Below, in pieces: positions 34,086 to 43,835 of a stretch of 64,000 bases of DNA. Source of the stretch: Planctomycetota bacterium (GTDB lineage Bacteria > Planctomycetota > UBA8108 > JACQVS01). The position numbers and the translations under genes are program-made. Numbering within the stretch: the stretch's first letter is position 1; every line of letters begins with the position of its first letter. Under the pieces are notes generated by a model, which searched no databases, was not told the origin of the DNA, and worked only from the letters and a program-made list of their open reading frames with translations. The stretch lies in NCBI GenBank assembly GCA_028280485.1, contig JANQLS010000076.1, positions 1 to 64,000 of the forward strand. Direction: 5' to 3'.

Positions 34086-34934
34086 TTACGAACGGAAAGT
34101 CTCGATGGTGTCACCCACTTGAATGTTGGTGTTCTCTTTGGTGTAGATAACGCGGGCACCAGAGAGATCTTGGTAAACATCAGTTACTTCGATCTTACCG
34201 ATATAGTCACCACCACGACGTACGGCGAAAACGTGTCCGTGCTCAACCTTTTGGTCTTTACCGACAGAGATCACAACGATGTTTTCTTCGTTGCTGACAG
34301 CGTCGATCACACCATTAATTTGAGGTTGTTGAAATTGATCGAGTTTATAGCCATTTTTCTCAGCGGCAGCGATCATGATCTCAAACTTCTCAACTTGTTG
34401 ATTGGACTCTTGTAAGTCAGCTCGAGCGTTGGTGAGCTCTTCTTGAGTCTTGCTGAGGTCGATCGACAGTGAAGTGTAAGCTACAACAGCAGCTTGCTTG
34501 TCGGATACCGCTTTTTGTCTCTCGTTACGAAGAGTTTCGTTTTGAGAGTTCAAGTTAGCGATGTTGTCGTTGAGACGTTGATTGTTCTCTTCTTGCTTCT
34601 TGAGAAGAGCCAATTGTTCTTTGTTAGCTTCGGTGAGAGATTCTTTCTCAGAAGTGAGGTTTTGAATCTGCTCTTTGAGCTGATTGTTCTCTGATTGGAG
34701 ATTGTTACGAGCTTCTAACAAGCCTCGGTTTTCCGTGCGCATGTTGCCCATGCTCGTTTTGTAAGGCTCGAAACTTTTAATTTGCTCGGCCAATTCTGCT
34801 TGGGTGCTCGTTCTCAGTTCTTCGTAACTGGCTCTCCAGTTCTTACGAACCATGAAAAGGGTAGAGGTTACGCCAAAGAAGGCGACTGAAAGGACCAAGT
34901 TAATGATAACGAGGATCTTTGCGAGGGTACTCAT
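34086..34934 (-). CDS. Membrane-anchored coiled-coil protein
   Basis: 282 residues. Membrane helix at about 7-28, then a long coiled coil (about 40-190) rich in Glu, Gln, Asn and Leu heptads. A C-terminal beta-rich domain of about 85 residues follows (VISVGKDQKVEHGHVFAVRRGGDYIGKIEV), resembling the small barrel seen in MreC-like and similar planctomycete proteins. No enzyme motif. The charge pattern suggests the coiled coil is extracytoplasmic. It shares a probable operon with the acidic membrane protein downstream; a structural envelope role is an inference. Confidence 0.75.
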   Translation of the reverse strand: MSTLAKILVIINLVLSVAFFGVTSTLFMVRKNWRASYEELRTSTQAELAEQIKSFEPYKTSMGNMRTENRGLLEARNNLQSENNQLKEQIQNLTSEKESLTEANKEQLALLKKQEENNQRLNDNIANLNSQNETLRNERQKAVSDKQAAVVAYTSLSIDLSKTQEELTNARADLQESNQQVEKFEIMIAAAEKNGYKLDQFQQPQINGVIDAVSNEENIVVISVGKDQKVEHGHVFAVRRGGDYIGKIEVTDVYQDLSGARVIYTKENTNIQVGDTIETFRS

Positions 34935-36142
34935 TGCTTCAGATTCCTATCAAAGCCTCTGCTTCTGGCACTCAACAAATCCAGTTAAGAATTCTCAGAA
35001 AACTTAACTCCAGAGAGTTTTCTCTCTCGGACATGTTCCCCGCGGTTCCCACTCGCACGAGATACATATCTGATTTGAAACCAGTTGCAGTTAGGGACTC
35101 TATTTCTTGTTTTCTCTCGAAGTTGGATAAGCCCACACAACCAAAACGAGAGCGGTTCTGGTACGGGCGATAGTCCGATTAAAGTGATCTGAGCTAAATG
35201 GGTGAACTTAACTCAGAGGGAGACCGTCTTGATTCCAAAGTTCCCACTGGATCACCGTTCTCATTTCTGAGGTACAGTGAAATTCCTCACTTACTTCCAA
35301 AATGAAACCGTCTGGCGAATCCGGTGAAGGGCGACAGAAAGATCAAGCTGAAAGTTTGTTGCTGAACTCTGTATAGAGTGGGAGTCTGGAACTGCTTGCA
35401 AGACACCAGCCTCTAATCCAGATATCACACGTATAACGATTGCGCTGGTTTAGAAAGCTGGGATTCAATATGAATTGAAACCCAGTGAAGGTATCTGTTC
35501 TCCGGGAACCTTGTCTATTAAGTGAGAAAAGGTAAGGAGATCGTCTAACTTCACAACATTCATGATTGAACTCAACCGTGAATTAGACCATGGATCAGAT
35601 CAATTTGGGCTCAAAAAATATTGAGTCTTTTAAGATTTTACCGGCCCAAGGCTAAATTCTGAGCCTGAAAATTCTGAAAAAACTAGATCTTCTGAGACCC
35701 TGCTTCTGAGATCCACAGATGATAACTGGAGATCTTGGATCTAAATTCCCGGATTTCGTCATCCGATGTCCTGAAAACAAGCAGGGGATTTTACTTAAAG
35801 GATCCTTAGATGTCTTATAGAAAACACCAGCAATCCTTATTCCTGGCTCGTAATTACTTATAAGGTAGTCAAATAAGTGAAATTACGGTTCGAAATTGTC
35901 TACTTCTTTAAGAAGTGAACAATTTGTGAACGGCTGAGCTAAAGGTAAGTAAGTACTTCTTTTCAGGTCAGTTAGAACTAAAATTATACCGGCCGATAAT
36001 ATGAAGTCAACATGGGCAATCAGCAGTCTTTTCCGGGACTCCGCCAGCAGCCTATGCAGGCTGCTGGCTCGGCACGGGTGGGGGAGGAGGGCCCCGTTCC
36101 ACGAGCGGTTTCAAGCTCGGAAAATATAAGGGATTATGGCGA
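34935..36142. other. Gene-free region of about 1.2 kb
   Basis: No credible ORF on either strand. AT-rich apart from the GC-rich hairpin group at 36043-36119. It probably includes promoters for the minus-strand operon starting at 34934. Confidence 0.5.
36043..36119. other. GC-rich triple hairpin
   Basis: GCCAGCAGCC/GGCTGCTGGC (36043-36068, perfect 10 bp), then GG-ACGGG/CCCGT-CC (36071-36100), then CGAGC/GCTCG (36102-36119). It is a compact GC-rich island in AT-rich DNA beside the 3' end of the peptidase gene. No T run is on either side, so it is not a normal terminator. Possibly a small RNA or a repeat. Confidence 0.45.
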
Positions 36143-37471
36143 TTACTTTCCTTTTTTCCCGGAGTAATTGAGGCTTCGGATAAAGATCTTGAATTCAGCA
36201 TCCAACTCCTCTAAATCTCTCCAGCTCGAGATTGTATCAATATAGAGCTGGTGATTTTGCCCAGTCCAGCCCATCTGGGACTCTTTTTTAATGCATTTCA
36301 GAAGGATCTCCCGGTGTTCAGCCTCGTTGTGGAGGAAAAAATAGGCCCAAGCCCATGCGAAGGAGTAGGCCTGGTGCACGGTTCTCCCATCATAGGAAGT
36401 ACGGTCTCCGATGTTGGTTACGCGGAAAAACTTAGAGGACGGCACAAAGAGATCGGTAAGCATTTTGTTCTTTTTAAACTCCTCAAGGGAACTTCGCTCG
36501 GGGCGCCCGATCTCGATAGTGTAATCTTTTTTGACAATAGCTCCCTCAAAGTACTGGGCGATGCCTTCAGAGATCCAAGTCGGATAAACGGCATTGAGAA
36601 GTTCATGGCACAGTTGATGGGTAATTTCATGAATGAGAGTGGGGAGTAAGTCGGAATAATTGGGTTTTCGATAAAAGAAACTACATTCCTTTTGGGGATC
36701 GTAGAAGCCCGCCGTTCTGAAGCTGAATTGAATCTTTCTTTGGCGGAGATATTTACGATAACTGTCTTCATCTTTAAAGATGATCACATTGAGACCATTT
36801 TTAGCGGCAGTCTTCGAGGGAGGGACGGGGCTAAAAGTCCAGGTGAAGCGTTCGTAAGTAGATTCGAGTACCTTCAACACCGGAGCCAGCCACTTATCCA
36901 TGTTTCGGCTCTTTTCCATATTCGTGAAAACTCTGAAGTGGGGAGTTCGCTTGAAGCGGTATTCATCATCGATGATCAGAGCACTGCGAGCCTTATCTTC
37001 TAAAGTTTTCTCTTTCGCCTTTATTGATTTCAACTCGGCTTTGGTTCTCCAGTAGCCGAGAAAAAATCGATAATCGAGCTTTTTGAGGTGAGTGTGAGCT
37101 TTAGTGTATTTGGGATGGTAATCAATCGCCTTAAAGAGATGCGATTTTGCTAAGCTCTCGTCCCCTGCTTTAAGAGCGGTCGTCGCCTTCTTAACTTCGG
37201 TTGAAGCTAGTTTGACTTTCAGCTTATAAACCTTGCTCGCGAGAGCTTTGGTTTCTGGGCTCAAAAATAAAGCTTTGTTATAAACCTCGAGAGCCTTTTC
37301 ATACTTTTTGTCTTTTTCTAATGCTTTCCCTTCCTTGTAGAGCTGCCCTACGGAATTGCCTTTAATCGTCATCGGGGAGCCGTTGATCGGATTAAAGTTG
37401 AGATGGATGACAAAAATAACGGTGAAAATGAGTAAAAGTTTAGATCTCGTTAAATGGAAATTAGGTTGCAT
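36143..37471 (-). CDS. Exported TPR protein with DUF1570-like zinc peptidase domain
   Basis: 442 residues. Signal peptide about 1-30. TPR-like helices at about 40-135 (LYKEGKALEKDKKYEKALEVYNKAL). The C-terminal gluzincin-type domain has HEITH (zinc His-Glu-x-x-His) within LPTLIHEITHQLCHEL, followed by SEGIAQYFEG supplying a likely third ligand. DUF1570 proteins of planctomycetes have this layout; substrates are unknown. The ATG at 37471 is preceded by a run of G (GGGGG) suitable as a ribosome binding site. Confidence 0.8.
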   Translation of the reverse strand: MQPNFHLTRSKLLLIFTVIFVIHLNFNPINGSPMTIKGNSVGQLYKEGKALEKDKKYEKALEVYNKALFLSPETKALASKVYKLKVKLASTEVKKATTALKAGDESLAKSHLFKAIDYHPKYTKAHTHLKKLDYRFFLGYWRTKAELKSIKAKEKTLEDKARSALIIDDEYRFKRTPHFRVFTNMEKSRNMDKWLAPVLKVLESTYERFTWTFSPVPPSKTAAKNGLNVIIFKDEDSYRKYLRQRKIQFSFRTAGFYDPQKECSFFYRKPNYSDLLPTLIHEITHQLCHELLNAVYPTWISEGIAQYFEGAIVKKDYTIEIGRPERSSLEEFKKNKMLTDLFVPSSKFFRVTNIGDRTSYDGRTVHQAYSFAWAWAYFFLHNEAEHREILLKCIKKESQMGWTGQNHQLYIDTISSWRDLEELDAEFKIFIRSLNYSGKKGK

Positions 37472-38095
37472 TGAGATAGCCCCCTCAATGATAAGTATAT
37501 TCCCGACTCAGTGCCTAAAGGAGCGAAGAACGAAGCTGGATTGAAATGGGAGGATGGCTCATTTCTAAAAGATGAGATGACTTAAAAAGAATAGCCCAGT
37601 TCATTATTCCGTTCGCAAAAATAGGGAGAGGATTGCTCACGTTCTTTTGCCCCTAAGGGATGATGTCGGGTACACACAATGCCAAAAATTGCTTGAGTTT
37701 TAGAGTCGGCCCTACTGATGAGTGATATTGAATACGGGTCGACTCTAAGTAAGCTGCCCATCGACAAACTTTGAATCCATCTTTGGATGAAGAGAATGCC
37801 GATACAAAAATGTTTAACTGAATGTTGTAGTCATCAGTTAATTGAAGCTATTTCATTTAAAAATGAATTTCATGCCCTGCTTTTTGCCCTTTTTTCTTTA
37901 GGGGAGTAAAAAAATTTGCCGCTGTATTGTTTTTTCGATAAAGCTTTAAGACTTACAGTTTAAAGGATTGAGTCACTAAAACTATATTTAGTGTTAATCG
38001 CGGCCTCAATGATGTTCTTTAAGAAGCCCTGAATTAGATTAGATCAAGTGAAGGATAGTTAACTTGATATAGTTACTATCATCAAGATAAATTAA
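37472..38095. other. Gene-free AT-rich region
   Basis: Upstream region of the minus-strand peptidase gene. Short frames here have no supporting features. It is bounded by repeat copy R3. Confidence 0.5.
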
Positions 38096-38257
38096 TTAGT
38101 TCCTGTTGATTAAACAGGAACTAAGCCGAGTTGGGATCAACTCGGCCGCGGACATTGGCGCGCAGAGCCTATGTTCAGCGGAGTGCAGACAATTCGAAGA
38201 ATTGTCGAAACGGTTGAAACGCACTCCGAAGGAGTTTGTTTCAACAGGAACTAATTA
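38096..38257. repeat. Multi-hairpin repeat, copy R3 (most complete)
   Basis: Hairpins in order: TTAGTTCCTGTT/AACAGGAACTAA (38096-38124); GCCGAGTTG/CAACTCGGC (38125-38146); ACAT-GGC/GCC-ATGT (38152-38174); GACAATTC/GAATTGTC (38188-38206); and GTTGAAAC/GTTTCAAC (38213-38245) enclosing ACTCC/GGAGT. The segment AGGAACTAATTA closes it. It abuts the 3' end of the PDZ lipoprotein gene. Confidence 0.85.
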
Positions 38258-38265
38258 CTTCGATT

Positions 38266-39516
38266 CTAAGGGGAGGGCAGTAACTGAAGTTGGATCTCTT
38301 TTGGACCTCGTTTCACGCGTAAGATGTTCTCTTTTGTGATCCCGTTGTAATAGAGCTCTTCTTCGAGTTGTCGTCTCGTTCTAAAGGGTTTTCCATTGAT
38401 CTCTTTAATTTCATCTTGAGGTCGTAATCCCCAGCGATTCCCGATGGAATCTTTTTTGACCGACTCCACTTTCATTTTTTCAAGGGTCGTAGTTTGAAAC
38501 TCGATCCCAACCTGAGGAAATTTAAATTTTCGAATGAGGGATCTCAAATGTATTCCATTTTCTGCAAACAAAGATTCGATTTCGTCCCCAGCAGGAAATT
38601 CCAATTCCGACAATTTTAATACGATACCTTTGATGGCGTCTCTTCCGTGATGCTTTTCGATGAGCAGGAATAGTCCGAGAGCAGCGTTGTAGTGGAGGCG
38701 GTTCTCCTCGGGGCTAAAGTCGTCGTATTGGTGCCAATCGAAAAGATCGGTTTCGACCTGGGTTAATGTGGAAAAGGGAGTCGGGTGGCTGCGGAATCGG
38801 CCATAAGCCCTCGGTGACCAGTCGTGAGAGGTTTTATCTGTGATGTAACGGTCAGCGATCAAAGCCCCAAAATTGGCTAAGCCATCGCGAAACCAACGTG
38901 TGTAGAAAAGAAACCTGCGATCACCGTAACCGAAATCAGCGAGTGCGGTAGGGGGATACTTAGAAGCTAAGAGAATACCTTCGATCAGTTCGTGGAAGAC
39001 GATATAAATCCAACCTCCACTTTCACCCATCAAATGGTTCAAGTTTTGTTGAGAGTCATTGACGATTAAGATCGGTCGGTAGATCTCTTCGCTCATTTCA
39101 AATTCGAACTTCACACTCTCTTTGCAATCGGGATCTTCGATCAGGTGAACTTCCCAGGGGAAGGGGGAATCCAATCCGAGCTGACCGAATGTATGTTCTA
39201 AGGTTTCGTTAAGAAGTTCAGCTAAATCTTGGGCGAGGGCATTTAAGCCTTCGGTGAATACCACTTCAATCTCACCCGATCGAGCTCGCCCTGCAGTCGT
39301 GTCTTCATTGAGATGAGAGATCGAGCCTTTTTCGACTTGAGGCTCGCTGCAGGACACATAGGAAAAATTGAACTTCCTCAGGGGGGCTTTGTTTCTCAGG
39401 TATCTCTGGGCAAACTCCCGTGGGAAGGTACAAGAGAAGTTCAATCCACTGAGCATCAACAAAACGCTCAAAGTGAAGGTTCGAGCGTTGAATAGGTCTT
39501 CGAGTCTAAGAGTCAT
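38266..39516 (-). CDS. PDZ-domain lipoprotein with peptidase-like HExxE motif
   Basis: 416 residues from the ATG at 39516, which gives a signal peptide ending in a possible lipobox (LNFSC); an ATG 27 nt upstream would overlap the preceding gene. The middle resembles gluzincin peptidases: FHELIEGI where HExxH would be expected, then DGLANFGALIADRY. The second zinc His is replaced by Glu, so catalysis is doubtful. The C-terminal 85 residues form a PDZ domain (DSIGNRWGLRPQDEIKEING). It is the last of three same-strand genes (MoeA-like, GH97, this one) that nearly touch. Confidence 0.7.
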   Translation of the reverse strand: MTLRLEDLFNARTFTLSVLLMLSGLNFSCTFPREFAQRYLRNKAPLRKFNFSYVSCSEPQVEKGSISHLNEDTTAGRARSGEIEVVFTEGLNALAQDLAELLNETLEHTFGQLGLDSPFPWEVHLIEDPDCKESVKFEFEMSEEIYRPILIVNDSQQNLNHLMGESGGWIYIVFHELIEGILLASKYPPTALADFGYGDRRFLFYTRWFRDGLANFGALIADRYITDKTSHDWSPRAYGRFRSHPTPFSTLTQVETDLFDWHQYDDFSPEENRLHYNAALGLFLLIEKHHGRDAIKGIVLKLSELEFPAGDEIESLFAENGIHLRSLIRKFKFPQVGIEFQTTTLEKMKVESVKKDSIGNRWGLRPQDEIKEINGKPFRTRRQLEEELYYNGITKENILRVKRGPKEIQLQLLPSP

Positions 39517-39521
39517 GGTCA

Positions 39522-41654
39522 CTAAGAGTCGACGACTTCCCATCGCCCGACAAATCCACCCTGTGAACGGAGACTGAGTTTGAGTAAGCCATCGTATGTC
39601 TTTGAATTGGGAATGTTCGAACGGATATTTACTTCGTTAGGATCCGAACCGGGGCGATCCTCAATAAGAGTAGAGTTATATTTTCCTGGACTCAAAAAGT
39701 TCAATGGAAGATCCAAGTTGAGGGGTTGGTCCCCAGCTAAGCCTCCAACGTACCAAGTTTGCTGAAATCTTCTCGCGATGATGATGCCCGGTGCTTTCTG
39801 CTCCGAGGCTGGCTTTCGAAGTGAAGGGATTTGCCAGTAGAGAACTCGAGTCTCATGCCAGTTCGACGGGATCTTAGCGAGGAAATTCAAATCTTTTTGT
39901 CCTCGGTAAGCCGAAGGGAAATCGACCATCATAGGGAGATGGTTTTGGTAGATGACATATTGTGCCAGTTGATGGGCTCGAGTGCCCTGAACGGGAGGAG
40001 CGGTGTATTTAGGTTTATAGTTTTCCTTCAAAACACTTCTCACACCCCCTTGGTGATAATCTAAGGGGCCAGCGATCATACGGATCATCGCCGAGTAAAG
40101 ATTGTGAGTCGCGGTGGTGCCGACAGGGTCCCACTTGTTGTACTCTTGGTTGAGCACGGATTCATACGACAAGACATTGGGCCAAGTTCGTTCCATCCCC
40201 GTTGGTTTATAAGACCCGTGAAAGGTGACTGTTAATTGATGGCGAGCGGCCTTCTCTGCGATCTCATGATAAAAATTCACCATCTCTTGGTCGTCACGGT
40301 CCATGAAGTCGACCATAATCCCCTCTGCTCCCCACTTTTGGTAGAGAGCTAAGGCTTCATCGATCTGCGTCTTGAGAGCTTTCCAATGCATCCAAACCCG
40401 CATTCGAATTCCCTTCTCTTTGGCGTAACGAAAGACTTCGGCGACATCCAGTCCTTCGATCCCCGTAGTGATGTCTGTCGGGCCTTTAGGGTTGATGGGC
40501 CCCCCGTACCAAGCTTTATCCGTGCCATCTAAGGAGTGGTACTCGATTCCCTGTTCACTGCAAAAATCGATGTAGTGTTTGTGGTGTTGGGTGTTCAAGC
40601 CCGGTTTAAAATCGACGTTCTTTAATACGTAATTATTCCACCACGGAAAGGTTGTTTTTCCGGGACGAATCCATGATGGGTCTTTGATTTTGGAGGGGGC
40701 ATTGAGATCAAAGATGAGGTTCGATTCTAAAAAATCACTCGGTTGATCACTGATAAACATCACTCTCCAGGGAGAAGAGTGAGGCAATGTGGCTTCGACC
40801 TTCAGCCCATCCTCCCGGCCGGGTAGAGGAGATAGAACTGATTTCAAACTCACTCCTCGAGCGTGTTTCTGCGGACGAAGATACATGCCTGCGTAATCGA
40901 AGAGTTCGGCTTCGGTGATCGAGACCCAAGTTGATCCTTGAGTCTCAGGCACTTCAAAAAGCACCGGTAGAGCGATGAGAGTCGAATCATCGATCTTCGA
41001 AAGTTGTCCCTCTCGGTAATGAGCTTCATAAGAGGTCGTAAAATTTTTAAGGGGTAAATAGTAGGAATATGGATCTGAGTGAAAGCGAAATTCACTGTTC
41101 TCGGCAAGCAAGTTCAGTTGGCTTAGAGCTTCCGTTTTTTTAAAAGAATATCGATAAGCCAAGCCTTCGTCGTAGAGTCTTAAAATGACATCGAATTGGA
41201 GTCTATGATTTTCTGAGCTTCTGAACGAATAAATTTCCTCTCGGTATTTTGAGTTTGAAGCTTCAGTTTTACCCACCGGGATCGAATACTTTTCTTCTTT
41301 TAATGCTGAATGGAATTTCTTGATCTCGAGTCCGGTCCTCACGGGTGGGAAGCCCTTCAGCTCGTAACCCAACTGAATGTCGAGGATGGGGTTGTCGCAA
41401 TAGCTCACTCTAATTTTGGGAGAGCCATCGGGATCGAAGAAAAAATTTGTCATTAACTTTTCGTTAGAAGAAGTCGTCTTTATCCTGGTGAAGGAGCTCC
41501 TATTTTGAAATTCTTTTGAAGGGGGACTTTGGCAGGAGAGGCAACTCAATGTCAAAGCGACGAGGAGTTCTCTTGGAGATCTCCCGAAAGTAATCCTGAA
41601 AACTTGAGTGAGGTGTATGAAATAAGTCATTTTCTTAAGCGAATTAATAGTCAT
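39522..41654 (-). CDS. Glycoside hydrolase family 97 lipoprotein
   Basis: 710 residues. Signal with lipobox LSCLSC (Cys about 43). An N-terminal beta-super-sandwich (about 60-330) is followed by the (beta/alpha)8 barrel, identified by WWNNYVLKN, HYIDFCSEQGIEYHSLDG, VWMHWKAL and KPTGMERTWPNVLSYE. GH97 has inverting members with a Glu after the FH/AH motif and retaining members with an Asp on an earlier strand. Here that site reads VTFHGSYKP, with Gly in place of Glu, and an Asp-rich VDFMDRDD strand precedes it, which favours the retaining, alpha-galactosidase-like type (inference). It cleaves alpha-linked sugars at the outer surface. The start overlaps the upstream MoeA-like gene by 11 bp. Confidence 0.88.
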   Translation of the reverse strand: MTINSLKKMTYFIHLTQVFRITFGRSPRELLVALTLSCLSCQSPPSKEFQNRSSFTRIKTTSSNEKLMTNFFFDPDGSPKIRVSYCDNPILDIQLGYELKGFPPVRTGLEIKKFHSALKEEKYSIPVGKTEASNSKYREEIYSFRSSENHRLQFDVILRLYDEGLAYRYSFKKTEALSQLNLLAENSEFRFHSDPYSYYLPLKNFTTSYEAHYREGQLSKIDDSTLIALPVLFEVPETQGSTWVSITEAELFDYAGMYLRPQKHARGVSLKSVLSPLPGREDGLKVEATLPHSSPWRVMFISDQPSDFLESNLIFDLNAPSKIKDPSWIRPGKTTFPWWNNYVLKNVDFKPGLNTQHHKHYIDFCSEQGIEYHSLDGTDKAWYGGPINPKGPTDITTGIEGLDVAEVFRYAKEKGIRMRVWMHWKALKTQIDEALALYQKWGAEGIMVDFMDRDDQEMVNFYHEIAEKAARHQLTVTFHGSYKPTGMERTWPNVLSYESVLNQEYNKWDPVGTTATHNLYSAMIRMIAGPLDYHQGGVRSVLKENYKPKYTAPPVQGTRAHQLAQYVIYQNHLPMMVDFPSAYRGQKDLNFLAKIPSNWHETRVLYWQIPSLRKPASEQKAPGIIIARRFQQTWYVGGLAGDQPLNLDLPLNFLSPGKYNSTLIEDRPGSDPNEVNIRSNIPNSKTYDGLLKLSLRSQGGFVGRWEVVDS

Positions 41655-42996
41655 GGCACAGGATAAGATACTGGCTTCCCTTACTTTCTACTGGGGGCTC
41701 AAGTAACCAAGCATGTTGATTGGGGATGGATGGCTGAAACCGAGAGAGTTTTCCAGGGCCTCGACGATACTCCGTTCCATCTTGGTCTTGATAGAGCGCT
41801 AATGCCACCCAGTAGGATTCGGGAATAGAGCTCGTAGAGGGATCCGACAAGGGTGGATAGGCAACTGAATCCCCGTATTCTTCGATCGCACCATTTACAA
41901 TGCAGGAATTTTTAAAGCCTTCAATGCCACTCCAATACTTTTCTTTCACATTGGGCATCCCTTGAGCATGAAACAAATAGGGAACGACGAACATATCGAA
42001 ACAACAAGCTGCATCTAAAGGAGCCCCACTGAGGATGATCACTTCCATCCCCTGACCGTGGGCGTAGAGAAAATTTTGCCCCGGAACCATATTTAAATTT
42101 GAAAAGAAGATGTGGTAAGGACGATTCTTTAAGGCTTCGATCGTTCGGTCTTCGATACCCGTTCCTAAGCCTCCCGTAAGAATCACTTTTTTATGACCCG
42201 CTTTACTCAGCCTCGCGAGAAAAATTCCGATCGCTTCAGGATCGTTTTCTAAAATGCCGTAAGATTTCGTTGGCCAATCGAGAAGTTGAAGCTGCTTTTC
42301 TATCCAAAAACCATTTTGATCGGCGATCACTTCTCCTTTTGCTTTTGACTCTGCGATCTTCTTCTGTTTTTTCTTTCGGGAGTCCGTGTCGGCGAACAGA
42401 GTGGCATCGACGAGGTGGTTTCCGATGGAGGCTAAAGCGATGGGATTAGGAGATCGGACTTCAACTTGAGACTGGCCGACAGATAAACACTGCGCCATCA
42501 AGCGGGGGGATACCCGAGTACCTTTAGGAATCTCTCGCCCGAGCTTTATCTGGTTCTGTTCTTCGATCCCGAACCCCGTTTCGGGGAGATCTCCTTTGAT
42601 TTTGAGGCGACCGGTACCGACGATTTCGGTGAGTTCCATCGATAAAACTCGGTCGTATCCTTGAGGAAGAGCTTGGCCGGTTTCTACCCGAATCAATTTA
42701 GGAAGGTCCGGAGGAATCTCTTGAGTGAGGCCGTCGTCTGGAATCGGTGCCAGTTCGTAAGCTGAATCAAGAGCTACCGAAGAGTAGGTGGCTTCTTTTC
42801 CTGAAAATCCTTCCGGAAGTGCATAACCGTTGAATTTCGCTTTTTTGTGATCGGGTAGGCCGGTGTCGAGTTTAAGGTTTTCGGATAGAAACAAACCTTT
42901 TGCTTCTCCGATCGGAATTCTTTGAGTCGGTTCTTGGCGGCAGTTCTGAAGTAGGATATCGATCGCTTGGGGAGGCGAGAGAGATTCAAAGAGCAT
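41644..42996 (-). CDS. Divergent MoeA homologue, probably catalytically altered
   Basis: 450 residues from the ATG at 42996 (a TTG at 43017 is an alternative). The MoeA fold is recognisable along the whole length. Compared with E. coli MoeA, the motif MDGY is FNGY (Asp59 to Asn); GEDI is QNQI (Asp142 lost); TGDEL is IGNHL (Glu188 to His); KPGKP is VPGQN (both Lys lost); and GLPGNP is ILSGAP. MoeA inserts molybdate into adenylylated molybdopterin. Loss of these residues argues against that activity. A Lys-rich loop (SRKKKQKKIAESK) is extra. It overlaps the GH97 gene, an unusual neighbour for cofactor synthesis, and no other molybdenum gene is nearby. Confidence 0.75.
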   Translation of the reverse strand: MLFESLSPPQAIDILLQNCRQEPTQRIPIGEAKGLFLSENLKLDTGLPDHKKAKFNGYALPEGFSGKEATYSSVALDSAYELAPIPDDGLTQEIPPDLPKLIRVETGQALPQGYDRVLSMELTEIVGTGRLKIKGDLPETGFGIEEQNQIKLGREIPKGTRVSPRLMAQCLSVGQSQVEVRSPNPIALASIGNHLVDATLFADTDSRKKKQKKIAESKAKGEVIADQNGFWIEKQLQLLDWPTKSYGILENDPEAIGIFLARLSKAGHKKVILTGGLGTGIEDRTIEALKNRPYHIFFSNLNMVPGQNFLYAHGQGMEVIILSGAPLDAACCFDMFVVPYLFHAQGMPNVKEKYWSGIEGFKNSCIVNGAIEEYGDSVAYPPLSDPSTSSIPESYWVALALYQDQDGTEYRRGPGKLSRFQPSIPNQHAWLLEPPVESKGSQYLILCHDY

Positions 42997-43100
42997 ATCA
43001 AAATGATCGTTGGACAAATGGTCTTAAAAACGATTTACTCAAGTGGAATGATTTTCTCATGTTTTAACCTCGGATTCCAAAGATAAGATCGAGATCAACT

Positions 43101-43814
43101 ATGTTCACCGGTATCGTCGAACGAACGGCAAGAATTACGGATATCGTTAGTAAAGAAATCAAAGAAGACGGCATCCGAGTTCACTTAGAAATCCAATCCG
43201 AAAATGAACTCAGGCCCTGGTCGATTCCCGAGCTTGGAGCGAGCATCGCATGCGATGGAGTGTGCTTAACCGTGGTCGAGGTGAGGGATGGGACGCATTT
43301 AGCCTTCGATGCCATCCCCGAAACTTTAAAACTGACTACGCTGGGAGATCGGAAACCAGGAGATCGCATTAACATCGAGCCATCCCTGGCTGTGGGGGAT
43401 CGATTTGGTGGGCACTTCGTGACGGGGCATGTCGACGGCATGGGTACCATCGAAAAGATAGAGAGGGAAGGTGATCAAGTCGTCTTTCAAATTGGAGCTT
43501 CTAAAGCGCTCATTACTCAGATGATCAAAAAGGGCTCGATCACAGTGGATGGAATCAGTCTCACTCTCGTCGAAGTCGAACGGGGAGGCTCATGGTTCAG
43601 TTTTGCGGCGATCCCACACACCTTGCTCGTCACCAGTCTCGGAGATAAAAAGGTGGGGGATGCGGTCAACCTAGAGACCGATGCTTACGGGAAGTGGGTT
43701 CTCCATGGTTTGAAAGAGATTTTTAGTAATGGAGAATCTCCGTCATCCTCAGATGATGGCTTCAACCTTCCCGGTAGTGATGCCTTAGCTAAAAAACTGA
43801 ATGATTTACTTTAG
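43101..43814 (+). CDS. ribE: Riboflavin synthase, alpha chain
   Basis: 237 residues, slightly longer than the usual 200-220 because of an acidic/Ser-rich C-terminal tail. It dismutates two 6,7-dimethyl-8-ribityllumazine molecules to riboflavin. Two lumazine-binding repeats: the first opens MFTGIVE and has ACDGVCLTVVEV; the second starts at HFVTGHVDG and has TVDGISLTLVEV. It is divergent from the MoeA-like gene and convergent with rho, 21 bp away. No FMN riboswitch was recognised in the short upstream space, and no other riboflavin gene is adjacent. Confidence 0.95.
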   Translation: MFTGIVERTARITDIVSKEIKEDGIRVHLEIQSENELRPWSIPELGASIACDGVCLTVVEVRDGTHLAFDAIPETLKLTTLGDRKPGDRINIEPSLAVGDRFGGHFVTGHVDGMGTIEKIEREGDQVVFQIGASKALITQMIKKGSITVDGISLTLVEVERGGSWFSFAAIPHTLLVTSLGDKKVGDAVNLETDAYGKWVLHGLKEIFSNGESPSSSDDGFNLPGSDALAKKLNDLL

Positions 43815-43835
43815 CCCAGCTGAATTGATCTAGCC

